From Caulobacter soli (GTDB lineage Bacteria; Pseudomonadota; Alphaproteobacteria; Caulobacterales; Caulobacteraceae): 64,000 bases of DNA. Location: positions 62,001 to 126,000 of the forward strand of contig NZ_CP049200.1 of NCBI RefSeq assembly GCF_011045195.1, read 5' to 3'. Numbering within the stretch: the stretch's first letter is position 1; each line of letters begins with the position of its first letter. The notes beneath the pieces were generated by a model. That model was not told where the DNA came from. It was given only the letters and a program-made list of their open reading frames with translations, and searched no databases. This document shows, one piece after another, positions 1 through 8,453 of the stretch. The position numbers and the translations under genes are program-made.

Positions 1-456
1 AACCTCGACCTGATTGAGGTCGAACGGATCGATGTCCGGGCTGAACAGCGCGCCAAGCGCAAAGCCGCTGGCCGCGCCGAACGGCGCGTCATCGACATAG
101 ACCCCGACCGACGGGCTGATGTCGTTGGGCCCGGTGGACAGGCCGCGGATGGTGACGCGATTGCCGTCGCCGCCGTTGTTCTGGACGGTGAGGCCCGGAA
201 CATAGGCGGCGAAATCGCCGATGCTGTTGGCCTGGAGCCGTTCGAGCAGCTGATCGTTGACGGCGGTGATGGAGGCCGGAACGGTCTGGATCTTTTCAGC
301 TCGCTTGTTGGCCGTGACGATGATCTCCTCGAGATAGGTCGATGAGGCCGCCCCGGCGTCCTGCGCGAACGCGGGCGCGGCGAGCAACGCGATCCCCGCG
401 CTGGTCGATAAAAGCATGAGCGTCCGAGCGCTCTTTTTCGAGAAATGGTTGATCAT
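1..456 (-). CDS. TonB-dependent receptor, N-terminal part (runs off the window)
   Basis: The first 152 codons of an outer-membrane TonB-dependent receptor are visible; the rest lies beyond base 1. The start at 456 gives a signal peptide (basic MINHFSKKSAR, hydrophobic stretch, cut after APAFAQ near residue 32). The plug domain begins with YLEEIIVTANKRAEKIQ and continues through VTIRGLSTGPND and VGVYVDDAPFG, hallmarks of the Caulobacter/Sphingomonas-type receptor family. Such receptors import large or scarce substrates using TonB energy. The substrate cannot be read from this part. Its upstream region carries two or three copies of the ATACA-N4-TGTAT palindrome shared with peptidase and sarcosine oxidase genes, so control by the same repressor is inferred. 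Confidence 0.9.
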   Translation of the reverse strand, partial: MINHFSKKSARTLMLLSTSAGIALLAAPAFAQDAGAASSTYLEEIIVTANKRAEKIQTVPASITAVNDQLLERLQANSIGDFAAYVPGLTVQNNGGDGNRVTIRGLSTGPNDISPSVGVYVDDAPFGAASGFALGALFSPDIDPFDLNQVEV

Positions 457-535
457 TGTCCGGCTCCCCATCGGCGTTTCGCCTTGTTGAAGGCTGCGAA
501 AATCACGTTCGCGCCTTGGCGTTCTTGACGCTGTC

Positions 536-549
536 ATACACCTCTGCAT
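536..549. promoter_or_regulatory. Operator-like palindrome, ATACACCTCTGCAT
   Basis: One mismatch from ATACA-N4-TGTAT. It lies 80 bases upstream of the TonB receptor start. With the copy at 556-569 it forms a larger imperfect inverted repeat spanning 536-569, the two sites being 20 bp apart centre to centre, about two helical turns. Confidence 0.6.
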
Positions 550-555
550 TCGTCA

Positions 556-569
556 ATGCAGGTCTGTAT
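556..569. promoter_or_regulatory. Operator-like palindrome, ATGCAGGTCTGTAT
   Basis: One mismatch from ATACA-N4-TGTAT, in the opposite half to the mismatch of its partner at 536-549. The pair suggests cooperative binding of two repressor dimers at the receptor promoter (inference). Confidence 0.6.
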
Positions 570-694
570 CGCGCGGAGACGGCGGCTCGGCATGCTCAAA
601 AAATGGATGATGTCTGCCTAAAGTCCGGCGAAAGTCCTTATTTGTAAGTGTTTTCGCGGATCAGCCGGCGCCCGAATTCGTCCTCGGCTGCAAC

Positions 695-708
695 AGACAG
701 ATATGTAT
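695..708. promoter_or_regulatory. Weak operator-like palindrome, AGACAGATATGTAT
   Basis: One mismatch from ATACA-N4-TGTAT, 239 bases upstream of the receptor start. It could be an auxiliary site, or chance in an AT-rich patch. Confidence 0.35.
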
Positions 709-783
709 GTTTCTCCCGTAATACGATCGAGCCTGGTCGGCCGACCCGGCGCGCGGCGACGTCTGGAATCCTCGCGGCGCGGA

Positions 784-1377
784 TCAAGAGGGTTGGAGGG
801 CGCGAAGAGACGACGCGTCCGCGAGCTGCCGGTCGATCTGTCCTGCGGCCTGGTTGCGCAGTCGGGTCGACATCGCGTCCGTCAGGCGCGCGTGCGCGAC
901 GATGAGCAGGTCGCCGGTCCGCAACGCATGGTGCTGGTCATAGGCCCTGATCCGGTCCGAAAGGGAGGATCCGCCAGGCTGGGGGGCCAGAGGAGGCCCG
1001 GCCGCGCCGAACTCGTCGGCGGTGACCAGGACCGGTCCCAGAGTCAGGCGGCCGCCACGATCCAAGGCGGCGGCGACATAGCCCAGAACGCAGCGGAAGG
1101 GCCTGTCGGCTCCCAACGGCGCCGCGCCGATCACCGCGGCCAGGAGGCCTTGGCCTTCGAGATCGGGGTCATGAAACGAGCGCCTGAAATGTCGGCCGAT
1201 GGAAAGCGGCGCGGTCGGCTTCTCAGGCTCGACCCGGCCGTTCAGCGGTAACGCCGCGCGGCCTTCGCCGTAGGCGACGCGAGGGGCCCACGCCGGCAGC
1301 GTGCCGGCTAGATGGCGTACGGCGCCATCCTCCAGAAGGCCCCAATCGGTTGGGCCGCCGGGATGCACAAACCTCAT
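784..1377 (-). CDS. Divergent FAH-fold protein coupled to oxidoreductase 1
   Basis: A 197-residue protein whose start codon overlaps the stop of the upstream oxidoreductase gene (ATGA-type overlap), so it is probably translated with it. The N-terminus (MRFVHPGGPTDWGLLEDG) and the middle (DLEGQGLLAAVIG, VLGYVAAALDRG, GPVLVTADEFG) follow the layout of the fumarylacetoacetate hydrolase family. That family uses Glu-x-Glu and Asp metal ligands in ExE..AVVIG and GYTVANDVSAR. Here those positions look altered (EGQ; AAALD), and the protein is shorter than the usual 220-280 residues. It may be a non-catalytic or altered FAH-fold protein; its role beside branched-chain oxoacid oxidation is unknown. Confidence 0.6.
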   Translation of the reverse strand: MRFVHPGGPTDWGLLEDGAVRHLAGTLPAWAPRVAYGEGRAALPLNGRVEPEKPTAPLSIGRHFRRSFHDPDLEGQGLLAAVIGAAPLGADRPFRCVLGYVAAALDRGGRLTLGPVLVTADEFGAAGPPLAPQPGGSSLSDRIRAYDQHHALRTGDLLIVAHARLTDAMSTRLRNQAAGQIDRQLADASSLRALQPS

Positions 1378-4300
1378 GGCTGCAGTTCCCGAGCGGCTTG
1401 GGCGGCGGCGCGGACGGGCGCGGGGCGGGGGGCCGTCGGCCGTGTCGCGAGATCCCGCAGCTCGGGCAACCTGGCCTGATAGGCGACGAGCGCGCGATGC
1501 CTGACATGGCCAAACCCGCGCAACATCTGGGGAAGCGTCGCGAGCTCCAGCATCCGATCGAAGTTCTCGGCGGTCAGATGGGAGGAGACGACCGCGAGGA
1601 TTGCGAAGAACTCGTCACGGACAAACCTTTCGGACCGCCGTTCCTGGGTCCAACCCATTGGGTCGAACCAGCGGCCACGCAGCCGCTTGAACCGCGCCAG
1701 CACGGGCATGGTCTTCAACATCCAGGGACCAAACTCTCGCGTACGCGCATGACCCGTCGACGGATCGATCCGGCTGAACAGAGGGGGAGCCAGGTTGAGG
1801 CTAAGCTTGGCCTTGCCGCCGAAATTGGCCTCGATGGCCTGCATGAACGCCGGCTCGCTATAAAGGCGCGCCACCTCATACTCGTCTTTATAGGCCATCA
1901 GCTTGTAGAGGGAGCGCGCGGCGGCCAGCGTCACCGCCGTTGATCCCGGGCGAACCTGGGATTCGGCCGTGCGAACCGCTTCGACGGCGACGGCGAAGCG
2001 TTCGGCGTAGGCCCTGTCCTGATAGGCGACGAGGTCTTCGAACCGGCGGGCGATCACGTCCTCCAGGCGCGCCGAGGGCTGGGGCGCGGAAGGCGCGAGC
2101 GCTTCGAAAACCTCGGGCCGGACCGCCGCCAGGCGGCCTAGCGCCAGGGCCTTCTTGTTCAACGCGGTCGCCGCGCCGTTTAGATCGATCGCTTGGTGAA
2201 GGGCGTCCAGCGTGATCGGGACCAGACCCCTCTGCCAAGCCAGACCCAAGAGCGTCATGTTGCCGAAGATCGCGTCGCCAAGTTGGTCGGCGGCCAGTCG
2301 GCTGGCGTCGACGGCGCTCCAGCTGCGGGCCCGGGCCTGCAGGCTCGCGGTCATGCCCTGTTCGTCATAGACGAGATCGGGCCGCGTGGTGAACTCGGCC
2401 GTCGGCGCCAGCGCGGTGTTCATCACCACGGCCGTCCGCGCCTTGCCGACCAGGGCCGCGACATTGCCGCCGTGGGCGACCACCATGTCGTTGGCGATCA
2501 GCAGGTCGGCCTGGGACGGACCAATGCGCGGCCCGGCGATATCCTCGACCGAACGCGCCAAGCGCAGGTGGACGAAGACCCCGCCGCCCTTCTGCGCCAT
2601 GCCAAGCATGTCGACGGACTTGGCGGCGGAGCCTTGAAGATGGGCGGCCATGGACAGGATGCCCGACAGGGAGGTCACCCCCTGTCCGCCGACGCCGGCC
2701 AACACCAGATTATAGGGCGAAGCGTCCAGCTGGGGGATCGTCGGCATGGCGAGATCGCCGACCGCGGCGTCCAGGTCCCGTACGTTGCGGCGTTTCTCCG
2801 GCTCGCGGATCGTCACAAAGCTGGGACAAAAGCCCTTCAGGCAGGACAGGTCGCTGTTGCACGACGACTGCTCGATCTGACGCTTGCGGCCAAATTCGGT
2901 GGCGAGGGGCTCGATGGAGATGCAGTTGGATTGAGCCGAACAGTCACCGCACCCTTCGCAGACCCGAGGATTGATGAACATCTTCACCCCGGGGTCGGGC
3001 GCCAGGCCGCGCTTGCGGCGCCGGCGAAGTTCTGTGGCGCAGGTCTGATCGTAGATGATCGCGGTGACGCCTGGACGGTCCCGCAGGTCGCGCTGGACCA
3101 CGTCGAGCGCATCACGATGATGGAGCGCGATGTCGGCGGCGAAGTCGCCGGTCTGGCGGGTTCTTTCGACATCATCGCTGACGACGACGATCGTGCGCAC
3201 GCCCTCGGCGGCCAGTTGTCGCGCGATGATCGGCGCCGTCAGAACGCCGTCGACCGCCTGGCCGCCGGTCATGGCCACCGCGTCGTTGAAGAGGATCTTG
3301 TAGGTGATGTTGACTTGCGCGGCGACCGCTTGGCGGATCGCCAGGATGCCCGAGTGAAAATAGGTGCCGTCGCCCAAGTTGACGAAGACGTGGGTCTCGT
3401 CGGTGAACGGCGCTTGGCCGACCCATGAGACCCCCTCCCCGCCCATCTGGGTGAAGGTGGAGGTGCTGCGCGGCATGGTCTGCACCATGTAGTGACAGCC
3501 GATGCCCGCCAAGGCCCGGCTGCCGGCCGGCACGACGGTCGAGGTGTTGTGGGGGCAGCCCGAGCAGAAGAAGGGCTTGCGCTCGTGAAGGTTCGGCGCG
3601 ACGGGCGCTTGAGCCCGCAGCCCATCGATGTGAGCGCGCATGGCGGGGGTGCGTTTGTGCTCGGGCAGTCGCGCGTAGATCACCTGGGCGAGGTGTGCGG
3701 CGTCCAGTTCGCCGACCTCCCTGACCAGGGGCTGGCCCAGTTCGTCGCGCTTGCCGACGATGACGGGCCGGGTGGCCAGCCCATAACAGATCTGCTTGAG
3801 CTGGCTCTCCACCAGATCGCGCCGCTCTTCGATGACAAGCACTTCGCGCAGCCCCTGGGCGAAGGCTCGCGCGCCTTCCGGCTCCAGCGGCCAGACCAGG
3901 CCGGGCTTGTAGATCCGCAATCCCAGTTGGGCCGCCAGGCGCTCGTCGACCCCCAGGTCGGCGAGCGCCTGGCGCACGTGGGCGTAGGCCTTGCCGGCGG
4001 CCAGGACGCCCAGCTCGGCGTTGGGGGCGTCGACGATCGTCTTGTCGAAGCCGTTGGCGCGAACGAAGGCCAAGGCCGCGGGCAGACGAAACTGCCGGTG
4101 GCGGATCTCCTGGGCGAGCGGCGTATCGGGAATCCGTATGTGCAGCCCATCAGGGGCGAGCAGATCAAGGCTCGGGGCGACGGTGCGATAAAACCTCGGG
4201 TCGACCTCGATCGAGGCCGCCGAATCCATGATGTCCGCCACCGTGGTCATCGCCGTCCAAAGGCCGGCGAACCGCGAGACCGCGAAGGCCTTGACCCCAA

Positions 4301-4847
4301 AGCTCAGGACCTCCTCGACGCTCGCCGGCGCGAACACCGGGATCTCAGCGTCGACGAAATTGTACTCGCTCTGCGCGGCCAGGGAGGAGGATTTCGCCCC
4401 GTGATCGTCGCCGGCGATGGCGACCACGCCGCCGTTTGGCGCCACGCCGGCGAAATTGGCGTGCTTGAAGACGTCGCCGGTGCGGTCGACGCCGGGCGCC
4501 TTGCCGTACCAGATCCCAAAGACGCCGTCGTAGCGCGCGCCGGGATAGAGCCCGACCTGCTGGGCGCCCCAGACGGCCGTGGCCCCCAGATCCTCGTTGA
4601 CGGCGGGCCGCACGACGATGTGGTGCGCGTCCAGTCGCGTCTTGGCGGCCGCCAGTTGCGAGTCATAGGTCCCCAGCGGCGATCCGCGATAGCCCGAGAT
4701 GAAGCCGGCGGTGTTGAGGCCGGCGGCTTGATCGAGCTGCCGTCGCACGATCGGCAGGCGCACCAGGGCTTGAACGCCGGTCAGAATGATCTGTCCGCGC
4801 TCCAGATCGTACTTGCTGTTGAGATCGATCGTCGCCGAACCGGCCAT
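1374..4847 (-). CDS. Fused 2-oxoacid:ferredoxin oxidoreductase (Ofo/indolepyruvate oxidoreductase family), copy 1
   Basis: This 1157-residue single-chain enzyme decarboxylates a 2-oxoacid to an acyl-CoA with ferredoxin as acceptor. The start at 4847 (MAGSATIDLN) has an AGGGGAG ribosome site; an in-frame extension to 4946 lacks one. In order: N-terminal pyrimidine-binding region, FFCSGCPHN near residue 425, thiamine diphosphate motif GDGTYFHSG..NDAVAMTGGQ near 490, ferredoxin-like 4Fe-4S cysteines CEGCGDC near 630 plus SSCNSDLSCLKGFC, gamma-type domain VLAGVGGQGV near 715, and a long C-terminal domain. Databases call such fusions indolepyruvate oxidoreductases. Lying beside the leucine operon with no BCKDH present, it is better read as a branched-chain oxoacid enzyme (inference). 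It is divergent from an Lrp gene. Confidence 0.9.
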   Translation of the reverse strand: MAGSATIDLNSKYDLERGQIILTGVQALVRLPIVRRQLDQAAGLNTAGFISGYRGSPLGTYDSQLAAAKTRLDAHHIVVRPAVNEDLGATAVWGAQQVGLYPGARYDGVFGIWYGKAPGVDRTGDVFKHANFAGVAPNGGVVAIAGDDHGAKSSSLAAQSEYNFVDAEIPVFAPASVEEVLSFGVKAFAVSRFAGLWTAMTTVADIMDSAASIEVDPRFYRTVAPSLDLLAPDGLHIRIPDTPLAQEIRHRQFRLPAALAFVRANGFDKTIVDAPNAELGVLAAGKAYAHVRQALADLGVDERLAAQLGLRIYKPGLVWPLEPEGARAFAQGLREVLVIEERRDLVESQLKQICYGLATRPVIVGKRDELGQPLVREVGELDAAHLAQVIYARLPEHKRTPAMRAHIDGLRAQAPVAPNLHERKPFFCSGCPHNTSTVVPAGSRALAGIGCHYMVQTMPRSTSTFTQMGGEGVSWVGQAPFTDETHVFVNLGDGTYFHSGILAIRQAVAAQVNITYKILFNDAVAMTGGQAVDGVLTAPIIARQLAAEGVRTIVVVSDDVERTRQTGDFAADIALHHRDALDVVQRDLRDRPGVTAIIYDQTCATELRRRRKRGLAPDPGVKMFINPRVCEGCGDCSAQSNCISIEPLATEFGRKRQIEQSSCNSDLSCLKGFCPSFVTIREPEKRRNVRDLDAAVGDLAMPTIPQLDASPYNLVLAGVGGQGVTSLSGILSMAAHLQGSAAKSVDMLGMAQKGGGVFVHLRLARSVEDIAGPRIGPSQADLLIANDMVVAHGGNVAALVGKARTAVVMNTALAPTAEFTTRPDLVYDEQGMTASLQARARSWSAVDASRLAADQLGDAIFGNMTLLGLAWQRGLVPITLDALHQAIDLNGAATALNKKALALGRLAAVRPEVFEALAPSAPQPSARLEDVIARRFEDLVAYQDRAYAERFAVAVEAVRTAESQVRPGSTAVTLAAARSLYKLMAYKDEYEVARLYSEPAFMQAIEANFGGKAKLSLNLAPPLFSRIDPSTGHARTREFGPWMLKTMPVLARFKRLRGRWFDPMGWTQERRSERFVRDEFFAILAVVSSHLTAENFDRMLELATLPQMLRGFGHVRHRALVAYQARLPELRDLATRPTAPRPAPVRAAAQAARELQP

Positions 4848-4961
4848 GGATGCTCCCCTTTGCGCAGAGGCTAAGGGAGCGGCGGGGCGCGGGTTATTTG
4901 TTGTTGCGAAAATAGGTCTTGGGATTAGATTATTTAATTCGGCCATTCAGGGGATTTCGAA
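4848..4961. promoter_or_regulatory. Divergent promoter region between oxidoreductase 1 and Lrp 1
   Basis: A 114-base gap with a conspicuously AT-rich core (about 4893-4944) between two divergent starts. This is the classic layout for an Lrp-type regulator controlling itself and its neighbour. No single palindrome stands out and the ATACA-N4-TGTAT motif is absent. Confidence 0.5.
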
Positions 4962-5441
4962 ATGGCAATTCAACCCGATCTGGATGATATCGATCTTAGG
5001 ATCCTGGATGTGCTGCAAAAGAGCCCGCCCATGTCGAGCGCCGAGCTCGCCGACCGCGTGGGGCTGTCTCAATCGCCCTGCTGGCGGCGGCTCACCCGCC
5101 TCAAGGAGGCCGGATACATCCTGGATCAGGTCACCCGGCTAAACCCGGAGAAGCTCGGGTTTCGCACGATGGTTTTCGCGAATGTGAAGCTCTCAGCGCA
5201 TGGTAGGGCCAATCTGGCGGAGTTCACCGAGGCTGTGGGTCGCCTGCCCGAAGTCCTTGAATGCCATCCGACGATGGGTCCGTTCGACTTTCTCCTTCGC
5301 GTCGTCACGGGCGACGTGGAGGACTACCGGCAATTTGTGTTCGGCAAGCTTCTCACCCTGCCCACGGTGCAGGAAATCAACTCGACCATGTCGATGGGCG
5401 CTGAGAAGTCGACCACGGTTCTGCCAATTCGCGCGCGCTGA
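4962..5441 (+). CDS. Lrp/AsnC family regulator 1
   Basis: This 159-residue regulator has an N-terminal winged helix-turn-helix (DLRILDVLQKSPPMSSAELADRVGLSQSPCWRRLTRL, cited in part: SSAELADRVGLSQSPCWRR) and a C-terminal RAM ligand-binding domain containing VLECHPTMGPFDFLLRVV. Such proteins sense amino acids or oxoacids and form octamers. Divergent pairing with oxidoreductase 1, and the leucine operon just downstream, suggest it responds to a branched-chain or aromatic amino acid (inference). A GGGG ribosome site lies upstream of the ATG. Confidence 0.93.
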   Translation: MAIQPDLDDIDLRILDVLQKSPPMSSAELADRVGLSQSPCWRRLTRLKEAGYILDQVTRLNPEKLGFRTMVFANVKLSAHGRANLAEFTEAVGRLPEVLECHPTMGPFDFLLRVVTGDVEDYRQFVFGKLLTLPTVQEINSTMSMGAEKSTTVLPIRAR

Positions 5442-5577
5442 GGGGCGGGCCTTGAGGCGAATTGTTTAATTCAAAATACGATCAAATTGACGTTTGCCGT
5501 TTCTGTATAGATGGGAGACCAATCATGCCCTTGTGAGGTCGCCGTTTCGAGGCGGCCCTCGGTGGGGAGAATGGGCT

Positions 5578-6714
5578 TTGTCCCTAGATTTTTCTTTGGG
5601 CGAGACGGCCGACGCGATCCGTGACGCCACCGCCCGCTTCGCGGCCGACCGCATCGCGCCGATCGCCGCGCAGATCGACGCCACCAACGTTTTCCCGCGC
5701 GAACTTTGGGTCCCCATGGGCGACCTGGGCCTGCACGGCATCACCGTCGAGGAGGAGTTCGGCGGCCTGGGCCTGGGCTATCTCGAACACGTGATCGCCA
5801 TGGAGGAGATCAGCCGCGCCTCGGCCTCGGTGGGCCTCAGCTACGGCGCTCACTCCAACCTGTGCGTCAACCAGATCCGCCGTTGGGCCACGCCGGAGCA
5901 GAAGCAGCGCTATCTGCCCAAGCTGATCAGCGGCGAGCACGTCGGTTCGCTGGCCATGAGCGAGGCCGGGTCGGGCTCGGACGTGGTGTCGATGAAGTTG
6001 AAGGCCGAGCAGGTCGGCGACCGCTACGTGCTGAACGGCGCCAAGTTCTGGATCACCAACGCGCCGCACGCCGACACCCTGGTGGTGTACGCCAAGACGG
6101 ACGAACGCCGGATCACGGCCTTCCTGATCGAGAAAGGCATGAAGGGCTTCAGCGTCAGCAAGAAGCTCGACAAGTTCGGCATGCGCGGTTCGGACACCGC
6201 CGAGTTGGTGTTCGAGGACTGCGAAGTTCCGGAAGAGAACGTCATGGGTCCGGTGGGCGGCGGGGTCGGGGTGCTGATGAGCGGCCTCGACTATGAGCGC
6301 GCCGTGCTGTCGGCTGGCCCGCTGGGCATCATGCAGGCCTGTCTCGATGTCGTCCTGCCCTATGTCCGCGATCGCAAGCAGTTCGGCCAGGCCATCGGCT
6401 CGTTCCAGCTGATGCAGGGCAAGATCGCCGACATGTACGTCGCTCTGAACTCGGCCCGAGCCTACGTCTACGCCGTGGCCCGCGCTTGCGACGCCGGCAA
6501 GACCACGCGGTTCGACGCGGCGGGCGCGATCCTGATGGCCTCGGAGAACGCGGTGCGGGTGTCGTTGGAAGCCATCCAGGCCCTGGGCGGGGCGGGCTAC
6601 ACCAAGGAATGGCCGGTCGAGCGCCTGATGCGCGACGCCAAGCTCTACGACATCGGCGCGGGCACCAACGAGATCCGCCGTTTCCTGATCGGGCGTGAGC
6701 TGGTGGGGGCTTGA
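5578..6714 (+). CDS. ivd: Isovaleryl-CoA dehydrogenase
   Basis: A flavin acyl-CoA dehydrogenase oxidising isovaleryl-CoA to 3-methylcrotonyl-CoA in leucine catabolism. The TTG start at 5578 is chosen because GGGGAG lies eight bases upstream and the family begins with (S)LDFSLGE; upstream in-frame codons encode nothing conserved. The 378 residues match the family. FAD-binding MSEAGSGSD and FWITN motifs are visible. The catalytic Glu sits in [14 protein letters not shown] near residue 240, the position characteristic of isovaleryl-CoA rather than short-chain dehydrogenases. The C-terminus carries [22 protein letters not shown]. It is the first gene of ivd-mccB-mccA-maoC-citE. Confidence 0.95.
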   Translation: MSLDFSLGETADAIRDATARFAADRIAPIAAQIDATNVFPRELWVPMGDLGLHGITVEEEFGGLGLGYLEHVIAMEEISRASASVGLSYGAHSNLCVNQIRRWATPEQKQRYLPKLISGEHVGSLAMSEAGSGSDVVSMKLKAEQVGDRYVLNGAKFWITNAPHADTLVVYAKTDERRITAFLIEKGMKGFSVSKKLDKFGMRGSDTAELVFEDCEVPEENVMGPVGGGVGVLMSGLDYERAVLSAGPLGIMQACLDVVLPYVRDRKQFGQAIGSFQLMQGKIADMYVALNSARAYVYAVARACDAGKTTRFDAAGAILMASENAVRVSLEAIQALGGAGYTKEWPVERLMRDAKLYDIGAGTNEIRRFLIGRELVGA

Positions 6715-6790
6715 GGCCGATCTTCCGCTTCGTCCCGCCCGCTGTCCTTGGCGAAACTCTCCGCTCCTGCCTCCCCGGCGCGGAGTCCCT

Positions 6791-6820
6791 GCCGGCCGAG
6801 GCGTTTGCGCCTCGGCCGGC
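6791..6820. terminator. Perfect 13-bp hairpin before mccB
   Basis: Arms 6791-6803 and 6808-6820 are perfectly complementary around a TTTG loop and are followed by TCTCTTCT (6821-6828). It looks like an intrinsic terminator on the plus strand, yet sits inside an apparent operon 18 bases before the mccB ATG. It may act as a partial terminator, attenuator or mRNA-stability element. Confidence 0.6.
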
Positions 6821-6838
6821 TCTCTTCTGAGCGATTCC

Positions 6839-8449
6839 ATGGTCAAACTGACATCGCAGCTGCGCGCCGACGGCGACGCCTGGCGCGCCAACGCCGCGCA
6901 CAACCAGGTCCTGGTCGAGACCCTGCGCGACAAGATCGCCAAGGCCGCCCTGGGCGGCCCGGAGAGCTCCCGCCAGCGCCACGCCGCGCGCGGCAAGCTG
7001 CTGCCCCGCGAGCGGGTCGAGCGCCTGCTGGATCCCGGCTCGCCGTTCCTGGAGATCGGCGCCCTGGCCGCCGACGGCCTGTACGGCGACGAGGCGCCCG
7101 GCGCCGGCCTGATCTGCGGCGTGGGCCGCGTTTCGGGGCGCGAGGTGATGATCGTCTGCAACGACCCGACCGTGAAGGGCGGCGCGTATTTCCCGATGAC
7201 GGTGAAGAAGCATCTGCGCGCCCAGGAGATCGCCGAGCAGAACCATCTGCCGTGCGTCTATCTGGTCGACAGCGGCGGCGCGAACCTTCCGCACCAGGCC
7301 GAGGTGTTTCCCGACCGTGACCACTTCGGCCGGATCTTCTTCAACCAGGCGCGGATGAGCGCCCTGGGCATCGCCCAGATCGCCTGCGTCATGGGCTCGT
7401 GCACGGCCGGCGGCGCCTACGTCCCGGCCATGAGCGACGAGTCGATCATCGTCCAGAACCAGGGCACGATCTTCCTGGGCGGCCCGCCGCTGGTGAAGGC
7501 CGCGACCGGCGAGATCATCTCGGCCGAGGAACTGGGCGGCGCCGACACCCACGGCCGCAGGTCCGGGGTGGTCGACCACGTGGCCGCCAACGACGAGCAC
7601 GCCCTGCAGATCGTCCGCGACATCGTCGCGGGCCTCAACCGCAACAAGCGCATCGACCTGGAACTGGCCGAGCCGGTCCCGCCGGCCCTCGATCCGCAGG
7701 AACTGTACGGCGTCGTGCCGACCGACGTGCGCGCGCCCTACGATGTGCGCGAGGTGATCGCCCGCATCGTCGACGGTTCGGACTTCCAGGAGTTCAAGGC
7801 GCTGTACGGCACGACCCTGGTCTGCGGCTTCGCCCGCATCTGGGGCATGCCGGTGGCCATCCTGGCCAACAACGGCGTGCTATTTTCCGAGAGCGCCCTG
7901 AAGGGCGCGCACTTCATCGAGCTGGCCTGCCAGCGCAAGATCCCGCTGGTGTTCCTGCAGAACATCTCGGGCTTCATGGTCGGCGGCAAGTACGAGGCCG
8001 GCGGCATCGCCAAGGACGGCGCCAAGCTGGTCACGGCCGTCGCCACCGCCAACGTGCCCAAGTTCACCGTGCTGATCGGCGGCTCGTTCGGGGCCGGCAA
8101 CTACGGCATGTGCGGCCGAGCCTACAGCCCGCGCTTCCTGTTCTCCTGGCCCAATTCTCGGATCAGCGTGATGGGGGGTGAACAGGCCGCCAGCGTGCTC
8201 TCCACGATCAAGCGCGACGGCCTGGAAGCCAAGGGCGGGACCTGGTCCACCGAGGACGAGGACGCCTTCAAGGCCCCGATCCGCGCCCGCTACGAGGCCG
8301 AAGGCGACCCCTACTACGCCACCGCCCGGCTCTGGGACGACGGGGTGATCGACCCGGCCCAGACCCGCGACGTCCTTGGCCTGGCGATCAGCGCCAGCCT
8401 CAACGCCCCTGTCGTCGAAGCCCCGCGCTTCGGCGTGTTCCGGATGTAG
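6839..8449 (+). CDS. mccB: 3-methylcrotonyl-CoA carboxylase, carboxyltransferase (beta) subunit
   Basis: The 536-residue carboxyltransferase moves CO2 from biotin to 3-methylcrotonyl-CoA. ATG at 6839 ([11 protein letters not shown]) is the family's start. Visible motifs include [21 protein letters not shown], which is typical of MCC beta and differs from PCC beta, [16 protein letters not shown], and [16 protein letters not shown] with [16 protein letters not shown] near the C-terminus. mccA follows four bases after the stop. A perfect hairpin lies just upstream and may set the level of this gene relative to ivd. Confidence 0.96.
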   Translation: MVKLTSQLRADGDAWRANAAHNQVLVETLRDKIAKAALGGPESSRQRHAARGKLLPRERVERLLDPGSPFLEIGALAADGLYGDEAPGAGLICGVGRVSGREVMIVCNDPTVKGGAYFPMTVKKHLRAQEIAEQNHLPCVYLVDSGGANLPHQAEVFPDRDHFGRIFFNQARMSALGIAQIACVMGSCTAGGAYVPAMSDESIIVQNQGTIFLGGPPLVKAATGEIISAEELGGADTHGRRSGVVDHVAANDEHALQIVRDIVAGLNRNKRIDLELAEPVPPALDPQELYGVVPTDVRAPYDVREVIARIVDGSDFQEFKALYGTTLVCGFARIWGMPVAILANNGVLFSESALKGAHFIELACQRKIPLVFLQNISGFMVGGKYEAGGIAKDGAKLVTAVATANVPKFTVLIGGSFGAGNYGMCGRAYSPRFLFSWPNSRISVMGGEQAASVLSTIKRDGLEAKGGTWSTEDEDAFKAPIRARYEAEGDPYYATARLWDDGVIDPAQTRDVLGLAISASLNAPVVEAPRFGVFRM

Positions 8450-8453
8450 CCCG

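Larger units (their letters stand above)
457..783. other. Intergenic region with operator cluster
   Basis: This 327-base gap lies between the receptor start (456) and the end of the FAH-like gene (784). It is more AT-rich than its surroundings and holds three matches to the palindrome listed separately. Small reading frames on the plus strand here have no recognisable motif or ribosome binding site and are not called. Confidence 0.6.

Noticed and set aside
648..905. Small plus-strand frames in 456-1251
   Set aside because: No ribosome site or conserved motif, and the second part is antisense to the FAH-like gene.
5487..5511. TTGACG followed by TATAGA before ivd as a promoter
   Set aside because: The spacer is only 13 bases, too short for a standard promoter. 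It could be part of a MerR/LiuR-type site, but I cannot show this.
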